From assembly GCF_003052605.1 (NCBI RefSeq), contig NZ_QASO01000005.1, positions 51,345 through 115,344 of the forward strand: a DNA stretch of 64,000 nucleotides. The letters run 5' to 3'. Positions 19,272 through 25,639 of the stretch are shown here, in pieces. The position numbers were made by a program, and so were the translations under genes. Numbering within the stretch: the first letter of the stretch is position 1; each line of letters begins with the position of its first letter. This DNA comes from Ectopseudomonas oleovorans (GTDB taxonomy: Bacteria; Pseudomonadota; Gammaproteobacteria; Pseudomonadales; Pseudomonadaceae). The notes under the pieces were generated by a model. It did no database searches, was not told the origin of the DNA, and saw nothing but the letters and a program-made list of their open reading frames with translations.

Positions 19272-20000
19272 TCAGTTGCCCTGACGCAGCGGCAAGTAAG
19301 GCAGCAGGCGGTCGGTCTCCTTTTTTACCACCGCGTAGCACTCGCAGCTGAGCTGTTCCAACTGGTGCCGGTCGAGCACGGTGATATGCCCACGGCTGTA
19401 CTCGATCACGCCCTGGCGCTGCAATTTTCCAGCCGCCTCGGTCACGCCTTCGCGCCGTACGCCAAGCATGTTGGCGATCAGCTCCTGAGTCATGGTCAGT
19501 TGGTTGCTCGGCAAGCGGTCGAGTGACAACAGCAACCAGCGACACAACTGCTGGTCGATGGAGTGGTGACGGTTGCACACTGCGGTCTGCGCCATCTGGG
19601 TGATCAGCGCCTGGGTATAACGCAGCATCAGCACCAGCAGTTCACCGTGGCGATCGAACTCGGCCTTGAGCAGCGGCCCCTTGAGCCGGAAGGCATGCCC
19701 ACCGCTCTGCACTACGGCCCGGCTCGGCGTGCTCTCACCGCCCATGAACAAGGCGATACCGACTAGTCCCTCATTACCGACCACGGAAATTTCCGCAGAA
19801 GCGCCACTCTCCATCACATAGATCAGCGAGATGATCGAATCGGTGGGAAAGTAGACATGGCGCATGGTATCGCCAGATTCATAGAGCACCTTGCCAAGCG
19901 GCAAGGGTACAAGCTCGAGGTGCGCGAACAGACGCTGGCGCACCTCGGCTGTCAGGGCTGCCAGCAGATGGTTCTGCTGCGGCTGATGCAACTCGTGCAT
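19272..20000 (-). CDS. Crp/Fnr-family transcriptional regulator (copy 3)
   Basis: This 242-residue protein is closely related to the copy at 343: MHELHQPQQNHLLAALTAEV start, HVYFPTDSIISLIYVMESGA, EISVVGNEGLVGIALFMGGE and a C-terminal winged helix with ANMLGVRREGVTEAAGKLQR and [20 protein letters not shown]. Unlike copy 1, the recognition-helix region is intact. Effector and targets are unknown. The three paralogues bracket the stress cargo, suggesting coordinated control. Confidence 0.87.
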   Translation of the reverse strand: MHELHQPQQNHLLAALTAEVRQRLFAHLELVPLPLGKVLYESGDTMRHVYFPTDSIISLIYVMESGASAEISVVGNEGLVGIALFMGGESTPSRAVVQSGGHAFRLKGPLLKAEFDRHGELLVLMLRYTQALITQMAQTAVCNRHHSIDQQLCRWLLLSLDRLPSNQLTMTQELIANMLGVRREGVTEAAGKLQRQGVIEYSRGHITVLDRHQLEQLSCECYAVVKKETDRLLPYLPLRQGN

Positions 20001-20282
20001 GATCGGACTCTCTCGGTGCAAAACGCAGCGCAAGGGCTCCAGCATACGCCCAATAGTCGGGCACTCTGTACGCTATCGCACAAAGTCCGATACACGGCTG
20101 TTTAGGAAGGGCCAATAGCCATAGCTGGATTACGCCCCTGCCCTTCTACCCCATCAACCGCGAGATCGGCTGGCCCACCTCCCAGTGTCCGAGGCGCACA
20201 AGCAATGCGCTCCCCCTTCTTACCCGAGAGCTCCGTCTTTGGCTTCAGGTCTTGCAGTCCACCTCTGCTCAGGAGGTGCGCC
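20001..20282. other. Intergenic region, no gene recognised
   Basis: About 280 bp between the third Crp/Fnr gene and the next small gene. It holds the divergent promoter space and a strong ribosome site (CAGGAGGTGCGCC) before the ATG at 20283. Short frames seen here have no family pattern. Confidence 0.35.
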
Positions 20283-20618
20283 ATGGCTGAGTTCGAATCC
20301 TGCGTTGTACCTTTCCCGTTCCAGCGACGCCCGCTGCATGAATGCGAACGCTTTCCTCTTCCCTCTGACGCTGCAGCTGAACTGCGTGGCGTCATGCTCG
20401 GCAATCTGCTCGATCAAGTGGCTGAACCTGACGGCTTGCAGCCAGCCGATCTGCGTGTGCGCATCGCTGCTTACTCTGCGCTGGCTCTGCTCGATGAAAT
20501 GGTCGTGCTCTATCGCCGCGCCCTCTCCGAGGTCCGAGGAGGTGCACCAAGAAGCAACGCGAAACACCAACCAGGACACGGCTCTTCCACTGTAGAGCGA
20601 GCGGAGGGCCGCCCCTAA
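20283..20618 (+). CDS. Hypothetical protein
   Basis: This 111-residue frame begins MAEFESCVVPFPFQRRPLHE after a strong AGGAGG ribosome site. The middle (PSDAAAELRGVMLGNLLDQV, LRVRIAAYSALALLDEMVVL) is predicted helical; the tail (HQPGHGSSTVERAEGRP) is low-complexity and may come from a junction. I do not recognise the family. Its position just left of a truncated kinase suggests decay on the right side. Confidence 0.5.
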   Translation: MAEFESCVVPFPFQRRPLHECERFPLPSDAAAELRGVMLGNLLDQVAEPDGLQPADLRVRIAAYSALALLDEMVVLYRRALSEVRGGAPRSNAKHQPGHGSSTVERAEGRP

Positions 20619-20629
20619 CCAAAGCCATG

Positions 20630-20972
20630 GACAGTTGGAAGCAGAACCGGAGCTCCTGCGTCGGGCCTTGGCTAACCTTTCTTCTAACGCTCTTCGTTAT
20701 GGTGCCGCTGATAGCCTAGTCACAGTCAGTACAAAGATGGAGGCGAATACCCTGGAAATCATGGTCCACAACCGGGCATCCCCATCGAGGCAAGGCACCT
20801 GCCTCACCTGTTCGAGCGTTTCTATCGCTGTGATGCCTCACGCAATCAACCTGATGACTCCGGCGGACTGGGGCTGGCAATTGTCCAATCAATCATGCAC
20901 GTTCATTCGGGTGAGGCCAGCGTCGAAAGCGACAATGCGGGGACGGTGTTTAGCTTGCACTTTTACCGTTGA
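20630..20972 (+). pseudogene. Heavy-metal-type sensor histidine kinase, C-terminal fragment with frameshift
   Basis: The sequence encodes the HATPase_c end of a CzcS/CusS-like sensor kinase: EPELLRRALANLSSNALRYG (N box), then in another frame GIPIEARHLPHLFERFYR (F box), DDSGGLGLAIVQSIMHVHSG (G2 box) and a stop at 20970-20972. The two frames join near 20772, where one C appears to be missing (an expected N-P-G-I-P reads N-R-A-S). The whole sensor, HAMP and His-phosphorylation part is absent. It is a dead remnant of an earlier metal-resistance cargo. Confidence 0.75.
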
Positions 20973-21031
20973 GGAGTTTCAGTTCCGGTAGGATAACGCC
21001 AGGCAGTACTCAAATTAGGATTAACGCTCCG

Positions 21032-21195
21032 ATGGACGATAAACAGAGGCGATGTCCAGAGTGTAAAATATCGTGCCTGATGAAGCTTACGAATGCGCAT
21101 ACTGCGCACGTCAGGCCAATATCCTCTGGTGGTTGAACGTAGGTAGCCTAATTTTTATCAGTGCCGCATTTGGTTATCTGATATTCCTTTTCTGA
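21032..21195 (+). pseudogene. Small zinc-ribbon membrane protein, frameshifted
   Basis: From the ATG at 21032 the frame reads MDDKQRRCPECK. A shift of one base then gives IVPDEAYECAYCARQANILW, WLNVGSLIFISAAFGY and LIFLF with a stop at 21193-21195. The CPxC...CxYC zinc ribbon followed by one membrane helix is a credible small protein interrupted near 21075. Family and function are unknown; the frameshift could be a sequencing error. Confidence 0.4.
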
Positions 21196-21253
21196 CACGC
21201 AACGATGTCGTCGACTCCACTTTTTCACTAAGAGCAGGGGTTCTTGCCCCCTC

Positions 21254-21326
21254 AAAATCAAGAAAAATAGACGGTTTCCACCCGGCCGCTGCGCTGGGTG
21301 GATCCTCCGCGATTTTTCCTGATTTT
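21254..21326. promoter_or_regulatory. Long coaxial inverted repeat upstream of ardA
   Basis: AAAATCAAGAAAAAT (21254-21268) pairs with ATTTTTCCTGATTTT (21312-21326), 14 of 15 positions. Inside, CCACCC (21278) pairs with GGGTGG (21301), sharing the same centre near 21290. The folded strand would be a hairpin of about 73 nt, ending 85 bp before the ardA start. Such structures before antirestriction genes can act as single-strand promoters or priming sites during conjugation; a terminator role is the alternative. Confidence 0.55.
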
Positions 21327-21410
21327 TTCACGACCGCCTTAGTCGCCCTAGTCGGCAGGGGTTCATGCGCAGCGCAAGCGCAGAACCCTGAAGACGAAGG
21401 AGCGAAAGCC

Positions 21411-21923
21411 ATGAGCGAACACATCAGGATCTACGTTGCCGACCTGGCCGCCTACAACGCCGGTCACCTGCATGGCGTCTGGATCGACGCCACCCTGGAG
21501 CTGGACGACATCCAGGCGCAGGTCAGTGCCATGCTGGCGGCCTCGCCGGTCGAGGGTGCGGAGGAATACGCCATCCACGACTTCGAGGGCTTCGACGGCT
21601 ACTGCCTAAGCGAGTACGAGGGCCTTGAATGCGCCCATGAGATCGCCTGCTTCGTCGAGGAGTACCCCGAGTTCGGCGGCGCCCTGCTCGCTCACTTCAA
21701 CGACCTGGAGCAGGCGCGTAAGGCGGCAGAGGAAGACTATTGCGGCTGCTACAGCTCACTGGCCGACTACGCCCAGGAGCTGACCGAGGAAACCAACAGC
21801 ATCCCTCAGCAACTGGCTATGTACATCGACTACCGAGCCATGGCCCGCGACATGGAGTACAGCGGCGACGTGTTCACCCTGGAGACCGCCTCCGAGCAGG
21901 TGCATGTGTTCTGGAATCGCTAA
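21411..21923 (+). CDS. ardA: ArdA-type antirestriction protein
   Basis: This 170-residue, strongly acidic protein matches ArdA: IRIYVADLAAYNAGHLHGVW at the N-terminus, then EYAIHDFEGFDGYCLSEYEG and the C-terminal YIDYRAMARDMEYSGDVF. ArdA mimics B-form DNA and blocks type I restriction enzymes, protecting incoming single-stranded and newly doubled ICE DNA in the recipient. GAAGGAG precedes the ATG. A strong terminator follows. It sits in the replication-proximal backbone, as in many conjugative elements. Confidence 0.93.
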   Translation: MSEHIRIYVADLAAYNAGHLHGVWIDATLELDDIQAQVSAMLAASPVEGAEEYAIHDFEGFDGYCLSEYEGLECAHEIACFVEEYPEFGGALLAHFNDLEQARKAAEEDYCGCYSSLADYAQELTEETNSIPQQLAMYIDYRAMARDMEYSGDVFTLETASEQVHVFWNR

Positions 21924-21933
21924 CCCAGCAGAA

Positions 21934-21964
21934 GGCACCGGGGCGACCCGGTGCCTTGTTTTTT
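21934..21964 (+). terminator. Rho-independent terminator of ardA
   Basis: GGCACCGGG and CCCGGTGCC form a perfect 9-bp stem with a GCGA tetraloop, followed by TTGTTTTTT. It lies 11 bp after the ardA stop. Confidence 0.93.
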
Positions 21965-22078
21965 GCGCCCCTGTCCTGCCGGCCACCCGCGCGCCCCACC
22001 CGGACGGCTGATGCACAGGCGTCTGCACCCAGCGATCAGCCTGGAGCAACCTCGTTGGGTCGTCCGCTGATTGAGACC

Positions 22079-22182
22079 GTTACGGTCTTACGGTTTTGCC
22101 CAAATCCGTCGATCCGTATCCACGGATTTACGGATTGGTTGGGAGGCGGATTTACGCTTTTACGGATTTACGGAAATCCGCC
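22079..22182. repeat. TTACGG-rich direct and inverted repeats upstream of the repA module
   Basis: Repeated TTACGG/CCGTAA words crowd this stretch. ACGGATTTACGGATT lies at 22122-22136 and TTTACGGATTTAC at 22159-22171. A perfect inverted pair GGCGGATTT (22145-22153) and AAATCCGCC (22174-22182) encloses the second copy. Related ATCCGT words continue to about 22230. It looks like a cluster of protein-binding sites: iterons, a centromere-like site for the ParA/RHH pair, or an operator of the HTH gene at 22430. The 13-mer recurs reversed inside trbI at 58425-58437. Confidence 0.7.
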
Positions 22183-22429
22183 GATGCGGTTTTCCGGTTT
22201 TATGGAAAGCCGCAGATCCATATATCCGTGGGGCTACGCGTGCGGAGCTTGGCGTGCTTGAGCACCATGGCCGGTGACGCGCGTAGATGGGCGTACACGG
22301 TCAGCGTCCAGACCTTCCCGGTATCAATCCTCGCCCCTCCTCCCTGCGTATTCGCCCAGACCCAACCCGGCATGATCGAATGCGACGGCTGCCGCACGGT
22401 GCACCTCCCACGTCAACGGAGGACACACC

Positions 22430-22801
22430 ATGTCGCACTCAACCAATCTTTCCCGTCAGCCACGTCGCATCGATCTCGATGCCCCGCTGCATCGCAAGGC
22501 CGGGCCGAAGGTGCATGCCATGCGGCCCGTGGAGGGCGCTATTGAGGCGCAAGCGCTACAGGCCAGCCCTGCCCCTCGCTACCTCACCAACAACGAAGCA
22601 GCGGCCTTCCTGCGGCTGTCGCCGCGCACGCTGGAGAAGCAGCGGGTGATCGGCGGCGGGCCGCGCTTCCACAAGTTCGGCCGGAGGGTGATGTATGCGC
22701 TTACCGATCTCGAAGCCTGGGCCAGTGAGCGCAGTTTCGAGACCACCTTCGATCCCGAGTACATCGACCGCCACCCGGGAGCGCTGCGTGATGATCAGTG
22801 A
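22430..22801 (+). CDS. AlpA/MerR-like helix-turn-helix protein
   Basis: This 123-residue protein has a disordered basic N-terminus and an HTH_17-type winged helix at about 50-110: RYLTNNEAAAFLRLSPRTLE, then GGGPRFHKFGRRVMYALTDL and EAWASER. Such proteins are excisionase-like or operon regulators and precede repA in Tn4371-type elements. The stop overlaps the repA start (GTGA at 22798), so the two are translationally coupled. It may bind the repeats at 22.1 kb. Confidence 0.82.
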   Translation: MSHSTNLSRQPRRIDLDAPLHRKAGPKVHAMRPVEGAIEAQALQASPAPRYLTNNEAAAFLRLSPRTLEKQRVIGGGPRFHKFGRRVMYALTDLEAWASERSFETTFDPEYIDRHPGALRDDQ

Positions 22802-23640
22802 AACCTTCGCCTATGAACTGTCGGCATCTAGATTTGACTTCGCAGAGCGAGCAACTGGATCTGTTCCGCGCCCTGCCGGGAGATATGGCGCCACGCGATG
22901 CCCAGGATCTGATGGCGCATCCGTTCTTCTCGCTGGCCAAGTCGCGGCGCACAGTGCCGATCGACTTTCGTTCGGGCGAGGTGACGGTGCGCGTGGAGGG
23001 CACGCTGGAGCATGGCATCGCCACGATCTGGGATGCCGACATCCTGATCTGGGCTGCCAGCCAGCTTGTCGAGGCGCGCGATGCGGGCATCCCCACTTCG
23101 CGACTGATGCGTGCAACGCCTTTCCAGATCCTGCGTTTCATCGGCCGGGGCACCTCGCTACGCGACTACCAGCGCCTGAAGGCCGCCCTGGATCGGCTGC
23201 AGTCGACCAGCGTGGCCACCTCGATCCGCGAGACCACCGGCCGACGTCTACATCGTTTTTCCTGGATCAACGAGTGGAAGGAGCTGGCCGCGGTAGATGG
23301 CCGGCCACTGGGTATCGAGCTGATCCTGCCGGACTGGTTCTACAGCGGGGTACTGGATCAGGCACTGGTGCTGACCATCGACCCGGCTTACTTCCGCCTC
23401 ACCGGCGGTATCGAGCGCTGGCTGTACCGCCTAGTGCGAAAGCACGGCGGCAAGCAGGAGGACGGCTGGCAGTTCGACTTTCGCCACCTGTACCGCAAAT
23501 CCGGCAGCTCTGCGCGCTATTCGGACTTTGCTTTGGATGTGCGCGCTCTGGTCGCCCGTCAGCCACTTCCAGGGTATCGCCTGGAGGTTGTTCACCTGCC
23601 CCCATCGACCGAGCTGCTGGCCTTCCGGCGCGTGCCGTAG
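22798..23640 (+). CDS. repA: Replication initiator protein A (RepA-like)
   Basis: This 280-residue protein matches the RepA/RPA replication initiators of Tn4371-family ICEs and broad-host plasmids. It has DLFRALPGDMAPRDAQDLMA and HPFFSLAKSRRTVPIDFRSG, then TIWDADILIWAASQLVEARD and FIGRGTSLRDYQRLKAALDR, with GIERWLYRLVRKHGGKQEDG near residue 203. It starts with GTG overlapping the previous stop; an internal ATG at 22813 is an alternative. It probably lets the excised circle replicate and be maintained. Three iterons lie 41 bp after its stop. Confidence 0.85.
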   Translation: MKPSPMNCRHLDLTSQSEQLDLFRALPGDMAPRDAQDLMAHPFFSLAKSRRTVPIDFRSGEVTVRVEGTLEHGIATIWDADILIWAASQLVEARDAGIPTSRLMRATPFQILRFIGRGTSLRDYQRLKAALDRLQSTSVATSIRETTGRRLHRFSWINEWKELAAVDGRPLGIELILPDWFYSGVLDQALVLTIDPAYFRLTGGIERWLYRLVRKHGGKQEDGWQFDFRHLYRKSGSSARYSDFALDVRALVARQPLPGYRLEVVHLPPSTELLAFRRVP

Positions 23641-23680
23641 ACGGCACGGGGATAACTTCGGGAAAAGCTGTGAATGCAGT

Positions 23681-23744
23681 CGTGCTATCAGGCGCACGCC
23701 GGCACGTGCTATCAGGCGCATCCCCCTCGTGCTATCGGGCGCAC
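23681..23744 (+). repeat. Three iterons, candidate replication origin
   Basis: The 17-mer CGTGCTATCAGGCGCAC occurs at 23681-23697, again at 23705-23720 (16 of 17) and at 23728-23744 (one A-to-G change). The starts are 24 and 23 bp apart, about two helical turns, so all three lie on one DNA face. They fall between repA and parA and are followed by an AT-rich TTAACTTAACTAACTTAAAA run (23788-23807), a plausible unwinding site. Together these look like a RepA-dependent origin. Confidence 0.8.
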
Positions 23745-23884
23745 GAACTCCGCTGCAGGCCACGGCTGGCAGGGCTTCCAGCCTCCCTTAACTTAACTAA
23801 CTTAAAAGCTCTAACTTGTTATTGGGGCAGCGCCGGTTTGTGGACAGCTGCTGATTGGGGCGGTTTGGTCGGGGAGATCCGGCC

Positions 23885-24523
23885 ATGATCGTCGCCCTGC
23901 TCAACCAGAAAGGTGGGGTGGGCAAGACCACCCTCGCCACCCATATCGCCGGCGAACTGGCCCTGCGCGGACAGAACGTCATCCTGCTCGATGCCGACCC
24001 GCAGGGCTCGGCGCTGGACTGGACGCAGCGACGCAGCCAGCAGGGCTTGCCCAGGCTGTTCAGCGCCGTCGGCCTAGCGCGCGAGACGCTGCACCAGGAG
24101 GCACCGGAGCTGGCTCGTCGCGCCGATCATGTGATCATCGACGGGCCACCGCGCATCGCCGCCCTCGCCCGCTCGGCGTTGCTGGCGGCCGATCGCGTGT
24201 TGATCCCGGTGCAGCCCAGCCCCTACGACCTGTGGGCCAGCGCGGAGATGGTCAACCTGATCCGCGAAGCGCAGGTGTTCAGGCCCACACTGCGCGCAGC
24301 GTTCGCCATCAACCGCCGCGTCAGCACCACGGTGATCGGCCGCGAAGCCCGCGGCGCCTTGGCCGACCAACCGCTGCCGGCGCTGCAGGCCGAGGTACGC
24401 CAGCGCATCGTCTTCGCCGAGAGCGTGGCAGCCGGTCGCCTGGCACGCGAACTGGCGCCGGACAGCGCCGCCGCGCACGAGGTCAGCAGTCTGGTCGACG
24501 AGTTGCTGAGGTGGTCGCCATGA
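23885..24523 (+). CDS. parA: ParA-family partition ATPase
   Basis: This 212-residue protein has the deviant Walker A motif LLNQKGGVGKTTLATHIAGE at residues 5-24, LDADPQGSALDW (switch I, near 38), VIIDGPPR (Walker B, near 82) and a ParA-type tail. It is a short ParA without the N-terminal HTH, like VirC1/IncC-type proteins. It stabilises the excised circle or helps bring it to the relaxosome. Its stop overlaps the next gene (ATGA at 24520). The ATG at 23885 was chosen because the motif begins at once. Confidence 0.92.
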   Translation: MIVALLNQKGGVGKTTLATHIAGELALRGQNVILLDADPQGSALDWTQRRSQQGLPRLFSAVGLARETLHQEAPELARRADHVIIDGPPRIAALARSALLAADRVLIPVQPSPYDLWASAEMVNLIREAQVFRPTLRAAFAINRRVSTTVIGREARGALADQPLPALQAEVRQRIVFAESVAAGRLARELAPDSAAAHEVSSLVDELLRWSP

Positions 24524-24762
24524 GCAGCAAGCGCATCGGTATCGGCGCACGCCCGCTGACCGATCCGAACGCCGAAGCCTGGATACGCCAGGGCGCCGCC
24601 GTCGACAGCGGCAAGGCCGAGCGCTACAGCGCCCGGCTGACGCTGGACGTGACGCCGGCACTGCGTACGCGGATCAAGTTGGCGGCCTTCGACCGCGGCG
24701 TGACCATGGCGGAGATGCTGCGTGAAGTACTGGAGCGGCAGTTTCCGGAGGCCACGTCATGA
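24520..24762 (+). CDS. Small ribbon-helix-helix partition partner
   Basis: This 80-residue basic protein has a C-terminal ribbon-helix-helix pattern (RYSARLTLDVTPALRTRIKL, then AAFDRGVTMAEMLREVLERQ). It is coupled by 4-bp overlaps to parA and to the traF start. RHH proteins paired with short ParAs bind centromere or overdrive sites (ParG/VirC2-like). Its target may be one of the repeat clusters at 22.1 or 23.7 kb. Confidence 0.78.
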   Translation: MSSKRIGIGARPLTDPNAEAWIRQGAAVDSGKAERYSARLTLDVTPALRTRIKLAAFDRGVTMAEMLREVLERQFPEATS

Positions 24763-25286
24763 TGCAGGGTGCTCACGGCGTGCGGTGGCCACTGGCGCTG
24801 ATCGCCTGCAGCTTGTTGGCCCTGGGTTGGGCAGCAATTGCGGCGTCGCCACCACGACTGGTCTACAACGCTTCCGACAGCGTGCCCATCGGTTGGTACC
24901 GCATTTCGCCAGCCGACTCGTTGGCACCGGGCGATCTGGTACTGGTTGGCCTGCCGCCGGAGGCGAGGTCGCTGGCAGCGCAGCGCGGCTACCTGCCGAC
25001 GAACGTGCCGTTGCTGAAGACCGTTGCGGCGATGGCGCCGCAGCGAGTGTGCATATTGGGCAATCAGGTGCGCATCGATGGCGTCGTTGTTGCCAGGCGC
25101 TTGAAGTGGGATCTACAGGGTCGCGCGCTGCCAAGCCGGCAGACCTGTCGGCGCCTGGTGGGCGACGAGCTATTCCTGCTCAGCAGCAAAAACCCGGCGT
25201 CGTTCGACAGCCGCTACTTCGGCCCGATATCCGCCGACGCGGTGATCGGTCGGGCGCAGCCCTTGTGGCTGGAGTCGCGTCGATGA
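24759..25286 (+). CDS. traF: TraF-type conjugative signal peptidase (S26)
   Basis: This 175-residue protein has one N-terminal membrane anchor (WPLALIACSLLALGWAAIAA), then YNASDSVPIGWYRI with the catalytic Ser near residue 40, and NVPLLKTVAAM with the general-base Lys near 87. TraF peptidases cyclise or mature the TrbC pilin in IncP-type systems. trbC is at 50973 in this window, so the pair is split by cargo, as usual in this ICE family. Confidence 0.88.
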   Translation: MMQGAHGVRWPLALIACSLLALGWAAIAASPPRLVYNASDSVPIGWYRISPADSLAPGDLVLVGLPPEARSLAAQRGYLPTNVPLLKTVAAMAPQRVCILGNQVRIDGVVVARRLKWDLQGRALPSRQTCRRLVGDELFLLSSKNPASFDSRYFGPISADAVIGRAQPLWLESRR

Positions 25287-25639
25287 GCAGACCTTCTCCG
25301 TGGCGATCCGCCTGCCGACTGCATGCGCTCGGTGTGCGCACTCGCGCGCCGCCTGGCTGCAGATACCTCTGCCCTCGCCTGCCGGCCAGGAGCTTTGGAA
25401 GTCGCCGTCCCGCCTCTCCTGATTACCCAGCCCAGCAGCGCCAAGGCACGGAAAAAGCGGAGGGCAAGATAAAAGGGGGCGGCACTTCGTTGGCCCAGAA
25501 AGCAGTCTGCACGGGGGTTGGCGGCGACACAGCGCCGGTGTCGCCAGGTGCCACAATCGTGTTCGCCCCGCAGCGGCAACGGCCTGGGAGCGTGCCTGAC
25601 ACGCCGTACTGCGATCAACTTGGAGGAGTCCAAACATGA
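25283..25639 (+). CDS. Possible coupled small ORF, unknown
   Basis: An ATG overlaps the traF stop and opens a 118-codon frame to 25639. Its start is Arg/Cys-rich (MSRPSPWRSACRLHALGVRT) and the tail is low in pattern. It matches no family I know, and codon choice looks poor. The region may instead be non-coding and hold oriT. Low confidence as a gene. Confidence 0.25.
   Translation: MSRPSPWRSACRLHALGVRTRAPPGCRYLCPRLPARSFGSRRPASPDYPAQQRQGTEKAEGKIKGGGTSLAQKAVCTGVGGDTAPVSPGATIVFAPQRQRPGSVPDTPYCDQLGGVQT
25523..25545. other. Hairpin, candidate oriT core
   Basis: GGCGACAC and GTGTCGCC form a perfect 8-bp stem with loop AGCGCCG. It lies 91 bp before the relaxase start in a 350-bp stretch without a convincing gene, where MOBP elements usually keep oriT. 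No T-tract follows, so a terminator is less likely. The nick site was not identified. Confidence 0.4.

Noticed and set aside
20635..20991. 118-residue novel protein
   Set aside because: It is a kinase HATPase tail read partly in the wrong frame after a one-base loss.
22079..22230. CRISPR array
   Set aside because: Repeats are short, irregular and of both orientations, with no spacers of even length and no cas genes nearby.
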